Source of the DNA: Nitrobium sp046350935
GTDB lineage: Bacteria; Nitrospirota; Thermodesulfovibrionia; Thermodesulfovibrionales; Dissulfurispiraceae
Direction: 5' to 3'
Assembly (NCBI GenBank): GCA_046350935.1
Contig: JAXLZK010000009.1
Span: forward strand, 1 to 64,000
DNA: 64,000 nucleotides
The position numbers were made by a program, and so were the translations under genes. The notes below the pieces were generated by a model. It was not told where the DNA came from. It ran no database searches and worked only from the letters and a program-made list of their open reading frames with translations. This document shows, piece by piece, positions 57,903-64,000 of the stretch. How positions within the stretch are numbered: the stretch's first letter is position 1; each line of letters begins with the position of its first letter.

Positions 57903-59849
57903 ATGGGACGCACTTTCTTTTTTAAGATCAACTTTCTGCTCGCTGCAACCCTCCTCGCGACCGGTCTCCTGTTCAACGTAGTGCTCAGGGAGTATTCGCA
58001 GCGGGATGAACGGAAGCATGTCGAGCAGTGGCTGTCCTCTTTTGCCTTTGCGGAGAGCGTCGGCTTTGCCCATCATAGCGCACAAGACGAATACGGGGCC
58101 ATCGCGGACGAAATACGAAGGGGCAGCGCGACGCTGCGGAACCTTACCGATATACGCTTTTTCGACCGGGACGGCTTCCTGAGGGTGGACAGGACAGGGG
58201 AGCATCGGCCGGGCGCCCCCCCTGCTGAACCGTGGGTCCGGGAGGGGATGCGGCAAAAGGCCGTTGTCCGGCACTGGAACGGATACCGGCTCATGCTCCT
58301 CGAGCCCATCGTGGACGGACACAGGGTGGTCGGCTTTCTCCTGCTCTCCTACGATGCCGGTTTCCTGGCCCGCTCCCTTGAGCACAAGAGAAACTTCTTC
58401 GTACCCCTGACGGGGTTCATCATTCTTCTCGCCATTCTCGCAGGGCTGATCCTCACCAGGCGGTTCCTCTCCCCCCTTGTCTCCATAATCGATGCATCGA
58501 AAAGGGTCGCGGCAGGAGACCTCTCCCCCACTATCCCGGTTGCCTCCGGCGACGAGCTGGGAATCCTCGCACGGAATTTCAACGTGATGGTGGAGAAGCT
58601 GACTCTCTCCAAAATGGAGCTGACCCACTACGCGAAGAGTCTTGAACACGTCGTCGACCTCCGCACCGAAAGCCTCAACAATGTCCTGAAGGAGCTGCAA
58701 CGGCAGAAGGACTTCATGGACAAGCTCATCTCCACGGTGGGGGCTCTGATCCTCGTCCTGGACACCGGGGCGCGCGTGGTCATGTTCAACAGGAGATGCG
58801 AGGAGGTCACCGGCTTCCCGCGGGAGGAGGTGATGGGGAAACCCGTCTGGGATTTCCTTATCCCCGAACGCTTCATTGCCCCTGCCCGGAAGGCATTCGA
58901 CGACCTCCGCAGCAGCAGGGTCCCGGCTTCCTATGAAGTCCCCTGCCTCACGAAGGACGGGCAAGAGAAACGTATCCTGTGGAACGACACGGTTATCACC
59001 GGCGACCTGAATGAAGCCGTATACGTTATCGGCACCGGGATCGACATCACCGAAAAAAAGCTTATGGAAGAGTATCTGATAGAATCACAGAGAATCCAGT
59101 CGGTGGCTACCCTTGCGACCGGGCTTTCCCATAATCTCAATAACCTCCTTACCGGGGTCCTCGGGTATGCCGGACTACTGCGGCTGCAGCTATCGTCGCT
59201 CTGTATCCCGGAGCTCGCGGATGCGGGAAAGCATATCGACATCATCGAGAATTCCTCCCGGATGGCTTCCGATCTGATCAAGCAGCTCATGACCTTTGCA
59301 AAGAAAACGCCGTACGAGACGAAAAAAATACACCTGAATACTCTCGTCAGCGATGCACTGCGCATTATTGTCCCCTCTTTTCCCCGGGTCATCTCCATTG
59401 AAACCGGCCTCGGTGATGACGTAGCGGAGATTGAAGCGGACGGAGACCAGATCCAGCAGGTCATTCTGCATATCTGCTTCAATGCCCGTGATGCGATGCC
59501 GGGTGGCGGGATCCTCCGGGTGGAAACTTTCAACGAGGAACTGCCGTCTGCCGATTCACCGGCCCAGGGCAGGGGGAGATATGCCGTCATCAGGATACAC
59601 GATACGGGGCGGGGCATGTCCGAAGAGGTAAAATCGCGTATTTACGAGCCTTTCTTTACTACCAAGGGGCTTCTCAACTATAAGGGGCTCGGGCTCTCCA
59701 CCGCGTACACCATCATCAAGAGCCATAACGGATATATCGCGGTGGACAGCGAGGAGGGAAAGGGGACTCTCTTCACCGTACGCCTGCCGGCCGCAAAGGA
59801 GGACCGCTGCGCCGAACCGCTCACGGCCCCTGAAAAAGGGGGAGCCTGA
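57903..59849 (+). CDS. Sensor histidine kinase (HAMP, PAS, HisKA, HATPase)
   Basis: A 648-residue membrane kinase: TM1 about 7-28, extracytoplasmic sensor about 30-160 (RFFDRDGFLRVDRTGEHRPG), TM2 about 165-187, HAMP about 188-240, PAS about 275-395, HisKA with TGLSHNLNNLL (His410) and HATPase_c with CFNARDAMPGGG, DTGRGM and GLGLSTAY. The start ATG 57903 lies after GGAGGCAGGGAGTATGT. No response regulator is adjacent; the next gene is a small membrane protein. Signal unknown. Confidence 0.93.
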   Translation: MGRTFFFKINFLLAATLLATGLLFNVVLREYSQRDERKHVEQWLSSFAFAESVGFAHHSAQDEYGAIADEIRRGSATLRNLTDIRFFDRDGFLRVDRTGEHRPGAPPAEPWVREGMRQKAVVRHWNGYRLMLLEPIVDGHRVVGFLLLSYDAGFLARSLEHKRNFFVPLTGFIILLAILAGLILTRRFLSPLVSIIDASKRVAAGDLSPTIPVASGDELGILARNFNVMVEKLTLSKMELTHYAKSLEHVVDLRTESLNNVLKELQRQKDFMDKLISTVGALILVLDTGARVVMFNRRCEEVTGFPREEVMGKPVWDFLIPERFIAPARKAFDDLRSSRVPASYEVPCLTKDGQEKRILWNDTVITGDLNEAVYVIGTGIDITEKKLMEEYLIESQRIQSVATLATGLSHNLNNLLTGVLGYAGLLRLQLSSLCIPELADAGKHIDIIENSSRMASDLIKQLMTFAKKTPYETKKIHLNTLVSDALRIIVPSFPRVISIETGLGDDVAEIEADGDQIQQVILHICFNARDAMPGGGILRVETFNEELPSADSPAQGRGRYAVIRIHDTGRGMSEEVKSRIYEPFFTTKGLLNYKGLGLSTAYTIIKSHNGYIAVDSEEGKGTLFTVRLPAAKEDRCAEPLTAPEKGGA

Positions 59850-59861
59850 AAAAGGAGGAGA

Positions 59862-60056
59862 ATGATACGCATCGTTACGCAGGTGCTCGTCGCTTTAATG
59901 CTTCTTTTCGGGGCTCTTACCCTTGCCCCGAGGATGCTGCTGCATTTCCGCGCGAAAAATGCGCTCCGGGCGTTTTATTTCCTCGTCCTGACCGTCCTTT
60001 CCTTCGTCTTTGCCGTTGCTGCGCTCTACTACGCATGCTCGGGGGTTCGGGAATAG
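59862..60056 (+). CDS. Small membrane protein, unknown
   Basis: A 64-residue protein with two TM helices (about 5-25 and 36-58) and a short basic loop containing FRAKNALRAFYF. Start ATG 59862 has AAAGGAGGAG three bases upstream. It follows the kinase by 12 bases, so it is likely cotranscribed and might modulate it. No family recognised. Confidence 0.6.
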   Translation: MIRIVTQVLVALMLLFGALTLAPRMLLHFRAKNALRAFYFLVLTVLSFVFAVAALYYACSGVRE

Positions 60057-60062
60057 GGGGAT

Positions 60063-60947
60063 TCAGGACTGCTGGGCCGCCTGCTGTTGATTGTAGAGAA
60101 CCATATATTCCTTCTCTATGTCCTCGTACTGCTTCTGTACCTCTTCGAGCAGGCCGTTTTTCTCCTCCAGTTTTTTCTCGAAATCCCTCACCTTATCTAC
60201 CAGCTCTTCTTTCTCGCGGAGGACTTCTTCATACTTCCCCTCATCGAAACTGCCGGCTGTTCCGGCTCCTGTTCCGGCGTCTGCATCTGCGCCGGAAAGC
60301 GCTTCCGCCTCCTCCCAGAGCCTGTTAAGCTCCTCCTCCCAACGGCCGAATTTCTCGGAAAGGGAGGCGTTTTCCCCTGAAAGGACCCCTATATAGGCGG
60401 CAAGCTCCTGGTTGTTGTCCTGGAGAACGCCCGCCAGTACCGCAAACGCCTCCCGGTCCTCTTCCGGCGAGGCTATGAGCCCGTCGATTTTTTCCTGCAG
60501 CTCCTGGTATTTCTGTCTAATGGAGGACAGTTTCTTCTGTGCGCTCTCAAACAGGTCTTTGTAGCACATCAGGTCGAGGATTCGGCCCTTCTGATAAGCG
60601 ACAACGCGCTGCAGCGTACCGATGTCTCCCTGCGGCCCGGCGGGGGCGCCGTCCCCCTCCGCAGCTCCGGACGTCTCCTGCTCAGGCATGATGGCGGTTT
60701 CCTGCACCGGCACCCGCTCCGGCTGATGCGTCCCGGCCTCCTCCTGTTCCGAAGGACTGTCCGCCGCCTCCGGGGGGTGCGGCGCCGGTTTCGGCTCTTC
60801 TCCCCTCCCTTCGAGCTCTCCCAGGGCCTTACGGTACAGCCTCTTCACTCTCCTGCCGCGCACAAAGGAAAAGACCGCGGCCCCGAGGAGGACGAGAGAG
60901 AGCTCGATAAGCAGCAGAAAAAAGAGCGCGTCGACCCTGAATGTCAT
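60063..60947 (-). CDS. Membrane-anchored coiled-coil protein
   Basis: A 294-residue protein: N-terminal TM helix (about 8-30), a Pro/Glu-rich linker (about 45-110) and an extended coiled coil (about 120-290; ELQEKIDGLIAS, EEVLREKEELVDKVRDFEKKLEEKNGLLEEV split) ending in a Gln-rich tail. The ATG overlaps the VWA gene stop by four bases (ATGA), so the two are coupled. Likely a cytoplasmic or periplasmic scaffold partner of the VWA protein; orientation of the coiled coil is uncertain. Confidence 0.72.
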   Translation of the reverse strand: MTFRVDALFFLLLIELSLVLLGAAVFSFVRGRRVKRLYRKALGELEGRGEEPKPAPHPPEAADSPSEQEEAGTHQPERVPVQETAIMPEQETSGAAEGDGAPAGPQGDIGTLQRVVAYQKGRILDLMCYKDLFESAQKKLSSIRQKYQELQEKIDGLIASPEEDREAFAVLAGVLQDNNQELAAYIGVLSGENASLSEKFGRWEEELNRLWEEAEALSGADADAGTGAGTAGSFDEGKYEEVLREKEELVDKVRDFEKKLEEKNGLLEEVQKQYEDIEKEYMVLYNQQQAAQQS

Positions 60948-62563
60948 TTTGTCTTCCCCTTTCCCGCCTTTGCCTTCGCCTGTACCCACTTTTTCCCGAA
61001 CCGTCCGATGAGGTATGCCAGCGAGATGACGGCAGCAAGGGAGACGTTGATGAGCCCGAACTTCACCAGGACCGGCCGCCAGGAGACCTCTTCCACCGGC
61101 TCCCGCTTTTTCTTGAGGGCGGCAGGCTCAGGCTCTTTCTTCCGCTCCGCAGGGAGTGCGGCAGGAGAAGCGGCAGGGGGGGCGGACGCCTTGAACGCCA
61201 CGAGCTTTTCCCTCTTGAAAGTCTTCCCTTCCGCGATGATCCGTACTTCGTACTCCCCTTCCGCCCCTACGGCCAGCGCTCCGCTATAGGTGCCGCTTCC
61301 AGGTGCCCCCGCATCGGTGAGGCCGATTTTCGAGCTGCTCGTGTCGGGGCCTTTCACCTCCGCAGAAAAAACCACCTGTTCCAGGAATTCCTTTTCGGTA
61401 ATGATGCGTTTTTCCTTTTCGAGCCAGGCATTGGGATGCACCGTTTCGCCCCGATCGACAAAGGACCTGTTGAAGGCGCTCTGCAGGCTGAGGTCCGTCA
61501 CCACGAAGACCCTGTTGCCCTCGGGCGAGCTCAGCTTTACTTTCCACCTGCCGGGAGCAGGGGCCCTTACGGTGATCATATCGAAGGTTTTCGCCTCGAA
61601 CCACTGTATGTTGCCGGCATAATGGAGGGGGGTGTTTTTCTTGCGGGAGGGGTCGAACAGCAGGGTGGAGGTGCCCGGTTTTCTGGTGATCAGGAGGACC
61701 GCCTCCTTCACTTCCTTATCGACGGTAAACTCCTCTCCCTCCAGAGGGAGGACGTCAGGTGACTTTGCCTTCTCGAACAGGGAGGCGAACATGATATGCA
61801 CGTCTCTGTCGGTCTGTGCAAACCGGAAGAACCCGCCTGTCTCCTTCGCCATTTTCTCCAGAAGACGCGCGTCGGACTGATCGGTAAAGGCCACTGAATA
61901 CAGCTTTATCTGCGCTTTTGCGAGTTCGGGGAGGAGCTTTGTCAGCTCCGCAAGGGCCGCCTCGTCCTTCTCTGGTGCGCCGAGGGTCAGCTTGCCGTCC
62001 GACAGAAGGAGAAGAACCCTGTTTTTCCTTTTGGAAAAAGCGAGCTCCTCGTACCCCTTTTTCACCGCATCGTGAATATGGGTGGAAAATTCCTTCGACG
62101 CGACGGCATTGACGGCGCTGAAAAGCTTTCTCCGGTTCTCCTTCGTGTTTTGTGCGAGGGGAAGCAGTGTCTTCGCCGTATCTCCGAAGCTGATGATGCC
62201 GACTCTGTCCTCCTCGCCCAGCAGCGAGATGAAGAGCCGTGCAGCGTCTTTCCGGTAATCATGGGGGTCGGTCTTGCGCATGCTCCCCGAGCTGTCCATG
62301 AGGAGGACTATATCGAAGCCCTGGTCCTCTTTTTGCTCCGGCTTTTGCTTCGGCTCCTGCTCCGCCGCCTTCCCCGGAGGCTGCGCCGGCTGAGCAGCGG
62401 CAGGCTGTTCATGTCCGCTCTTTGCCGAGGGCTGTGCGGGCAGGACCCTATCGTGGGGAGCCCTCTTCTCGGCCGGGGCCGCTCCCGCGGCAGCCAGGAG
62501 AGCTGCGCTGCACCAGAGGGCGAGGAGGAGAGAGAAAAGGGTGTTCATTCTACTCGTCAGCAT
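60944..62563 (-). CDS. Exported VWA-domain protein
   Basis: A 539-residue protein: signal peptide 1-28, a Pro/Gln/Ala/Lys-rich low-complexity segment to about 80, then a VWA domain (about 83-265) with an intact MIDAS DSSGSM at about 90-95 and conserved Thr and Asp (FSTHIHDAVKKGYEEL, LLLLSDGK). A beta-rich region (about 290-460) and a C-terminal TM helix (about 510-530) with a Lys-rich tail follow, so it is anchored with the VWA domain outside. VWA domains mediate metal-dependent protein contacts. It is cotranscribed with the coiled-coil protein. Confidence 0.82.
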   Translation of the reverse strand: MLTSRMNTLFSLLLALWCSAALLAAAGAAPAEKRAPHDRVLPAQPSAKSGHEQPAAAQPAQPPGKAAEQEPKQKPEQKEDQGFDIVLLMDSSGSMRKTDPHDYRKDAARLFISLLGEEDRVGIISFGDTAKTLLPLAQNTKENRRKLFSAVNAVASKEFSTHIHDAVKKGYEELAFSKRKNRVLLLLSDGKLTLGAPEKDEAALAELTKLLPELAKAQIKLYSVAFTDQSDARLLEKMAKETGGFFRFAQTDRDVHIMFASLFEKAKSPDVLPLEGEEFTVDKEVKEAVLLITRKPGTSTLLFDPSRKKNTPLHYAGNIQWFEAKTFDMITVRAPAPGRWKVKLSSPEGNRVFVVTDLSLQSAFNRSFVDRGETVHPNAWLEKEKRIITEKEFLEQVVFSAEVKGPDTSSSKIGLTDAGAPGSGTYSGALAVGAEGEYEVRIIAEGKTFKREKLVAFKASAPPAASPAALPAERKKEPEPAALKKKREPVEEVSWRPVLVKFGLINVSLAAVISLAYLIGRFGKKWVQAKAKAGKGKTK

Positions 62564-62696
62564 ATCCCAACCTCATTCGTTATCGGGAAATTTGCCTATA
62601 ACTATACCATAGAACAGCCTCGTGAAAAAACAGAGGGCTTCCGCGTTTCTTCGAGACGCGCCTGCTCCGGCAGGCGGATGCGGAGGGCGCAGGGTG

Positions 62697-62725
62697 TTGA
62701 GATATAGGGCGAATACAAGTATTAT
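62697..62725 (+). promoter_or_regulatory. Sigma-70-like promoter for hpt
   Basis: TTGAGA (62697-62702), 17-bp spacer, TATTAT (62720-62725), about 25 bases before the expected transcript start and 32 before the hpt ATG at 62757. Confidence 0.65.
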
Positions 62726-62756
62726 ATATACATCATCGAGCAGGGGGAGACTGGTA

Positions 62757-63278
62757 ATGATCATCGGGAAACCTTTTCTGTCGGTTGAGCAGATACAGAC
62801 GAGGGTGGCGGAGCTTGCCGAGCAGATATCGCGCGACTACCTGGGCAGGGAGGTCCTTGCGGTCGGCATCCTGAAGGGCTCCTTCATGTTCTTCTCCGAC
62901 CTCATCAGGGCGCTCAGGATTCCTGTATCCGTGGACTTCATCCTTGCATCGAGCTACGTAAAAACCAACTCGTCGGGTGAGGTCAAAGTATACTACGATG
63001 TGCGGGAGGACATAGCGGGACGCGACGTCCTGCTCATCGACGATATCATCGATACGGGCGTTTCCATCAACTTCATCAGGGAGCGGCTCCTTTCCAGAGG
63101 GCCGTCCAGCCTGAAATTGTGCATGTTTCTGGACAAAAGGGAGCGGCGCATGGTGGAGGTGCCGGTGGACTATATCGGCTTTGAAATTCCCAACCAGTTC
63201 CTGGTAGGCTACGGCCTTGATTACGACAACAGATACCGGAATTTGCCCTACCTGGCGATCTTCAAGAAAGAGACATGA
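62757..63278 (+). CDS. hpt: Hypoxanthine phosphoribosyltransferase
   Basis: A 173-residue purine-salvage enzyme converting hypoxanthine (or guanine) and PRPP to nucleotide. Motifs: LAVGILKGSFMFFSDLIR, DFILASSYVKTNSSGEVKVYYDVREDI (split) and the PRPP-binding loop VLLIDDIIDTGVS, then CMFLDKRERR and YRNLPYLAIF. The ATG at 62757 has GGGGGAGA six bases upstream and sits just after a promoter; the frame is open further upstream, but that region contains the promoter. Confidence 0.96.
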   Translation: MIIGKPFLSVEQIQTRVAELAEQISRDYLGREVLAVGILKGSFMFFSDLIRALRIPVSVDFILASSYVKTNSSGEVKVYYDVREDIAGRDVLLIDDIIDTGVSINFIRERLLSRGPSSLKLCMFLDKRERRMVEVPVDYIGFEIPNQFLVGYGLDYDNRYRNLPYLAIFKKET

Positions 63279-63419
63279 CTGTCGAATGACGTGCGGACGA
63301 CGCCGTGTTGACAATAGTCTTCTTCAGCGGGCATTGCACTGACGCTGCACTGACACTGCGTTGTATGAAGAGCAGCATGCCGGAGCGACGAGCTCTCAAA
63401 CCACACCGGAGGGATATGT

Positions 63420-63797
63420 ATGTACGAACTGATGATAGAGACGGGCTTTGCATCGGCCCACCAACTGAGGGGGTACAAGGGAAAATGCGAGAACCTGCAC
63501 GGCCATAACTGGAGGGTGCAGGCGTACGTGGTGACGGAGCGCCTGAATGAGATCGATATCGCTCTCGATTTCCACGACCTGAAGGCGATGACCAACGAGG
63601 TTATCGCACAGCTCGACCACACCTGTCTCAATAATGTGTTCCCCTTCACCGAGCGGAACCCCTCGTCGGAAAATATCGCACGCTGGATCTTCGACTCTCT
63701 GAAAAAAAGGCTGGCTGAGTACAAGGGGGTCTCCGTATCCGCGGTAACGGTATGGGAATCGGAGACCGCTTCCGCTACCTACTATGAGGAGGAGTAA
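63420..63797 (+). CDS. queD: 6-carboxy-5,6,7,8-tetrahydropterin synthase (QueD-like)
   Basis: A 125-residue member of the 6-pyruvoyl-tetrahydropterin synthase superfamily. Zinc-binding His residues lie in SAHQLRGY and CENLHGHNW, with the catalytic Cys in KCENLHGH, and DFHDLKAM, LDHTCLNNV and the Glu in VTVWESETASA complete the QueD pattern. QueD makes the carboxypterin precursor of queuosine. Other que genes are not visible, but the next gene starts only after 170 bases. The ATG at 63420 has GGAGGGA upstream. Confidence 0.93.
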   Translation: MYELMIETGFASAHQLRGYKGKCENLHGHNWRVQAYVVTERLNEIDIALDFHDLKAMTNEVIAQLDHTCLNNVFPFTERNPSSENIARWIFDSLKKRLAEYKGVSVSAVTVWESETASATYYEEE

Positions 63798-63970
63798 CCG
63801 CCGCTGCTGCGGCTGAACGCGCCACCGCGTTACGAGCGCCGTGGGCGTGGCGGCATCGGCGGCAGAGGGGCTGTTCCTGTGCAGGGTCTCTTCCTCTCCC
63901 CTTTTGCTCTTTCCGGACCGCCGGCAGGTCCGGACCCCGTACACACCCAGCCGCATGCAAGGAGAATACG

Positions 63971-64000
63971 ATGGACAGGGAATTCGCAGAGAAACTTGTC
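63971..64000 (+). CDS. 5' end of a gene continuing past the window, unknown product
   Basis: ATG 63971 with AAGGAGAATACG upstream opens a frame MDREFAEKLV to the window edge. Ten residues are too few to identify the protein. The good ribosome site and position after queD support a real gene. Confidence 0.6.
   Translation, partial: MDREFAEKLV

Overview
The window is GC-rich chromosomal DNA from a Gram-negative (diderm) bacterium. It carries lipoprotein and periplasmic signal peptides, a system II (ResB/CcsB) cytochrome c maturation pair, a 14-haem NapC-like cytochrome, a TorD-type chaperone, rubrerythrin and ferritin-like proteins, pyruvate phosphate dikinase and many two-component and c-di-GMP proteins. 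Together these suggest an anaerobic or microaerophilic respirer, most likely Nitrospirota or a Desulfobacterota-like lineage. That placement is inference; no rRNA or tRNA gene was seen. A run of exactly 100 N (51485-51584) marks a scaffold join, so this is draft or metagenome-derived sequence.

Layout. 1-2460: 5'-truncated GGDEF/EAL protein. 2521-3420: short NagA-like deacetylase. 3524-7181: livHMGF branched-chain amino-acid ABC transporter without a binding protein. 7322-10916: acylphosphatase, tandem-HD (HD-GYP) protein, biotin synthase, secreted CAP protein. 10948-11149: MITE-like element. 11344-14121: ppdK with a clear promoter and a strong terminator. 14190-15734: secreted GH-A-type glycosidase. 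16067-19617: probable operon of MATE exporter, divergent cysteinyl-tRNA-synthetase-like enzyme and secreted unknown protein. 19768-25492: rubrerythrin, response regulator, hybrid kinase, DksA/TraR protein, ferritin-like protein and a haem-binding sensor lacking an ATPase domain. 25573-28302: hemL and the multihaem cytochrome. 28649-29992: torD, atpZ, atpI and a small membrane protein. 30004-34310: secreted nuclease, AroK-AroB fusion, PhoB/PhoR-like pair. 34511-37401: HEAT-repeat protein, MscS channel, a probable selenocysteine rhodanese, HTH/Zn-ribbon regulator. 37564-37798: second MITE-like element. 37990-42390: membrane GGDEF/EAL protein followed by a second GH-A glycosidase with a CFI-box C-terminus. 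42385-49700 (minus strand): resB-ccsB-tsaD, a degenerate kinase and a chorismate-utilising enzyme. 49981-51268: dcd-pyrF. 51709-53005: lipoprotein and DtxR/MntR regulator. 53154-57636: trxA, ffh-rpsP-khpA-trmD-rplS-rnhB, lacking rimM. 57903-64000: sensor kinase, small membrane protein, VWA/coiled-coil pair, hpt, queD and the start of one more gene.

Functional themes are c-di-GMP and two-component signalling; haem and cytochrome c supply (hemL, multihaem cytochrome, resB/ccsB); oxidative-stress proteins; and housekeeping translation and export genes. The strongest unusual signal is the rhodanese at 36628-37020. Its domain continues in frame through a TGA at a conserved Cys position, followed at bacterial SECIS spacing by a perfect 8-bp hairpin with a G-rich loop. 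Next are the CysRS paralog that has lost two of four zinc ligands, several genes with a -10 box abutting the start codon (likely leaderless), and two different terminal-inverted-repeat elements.
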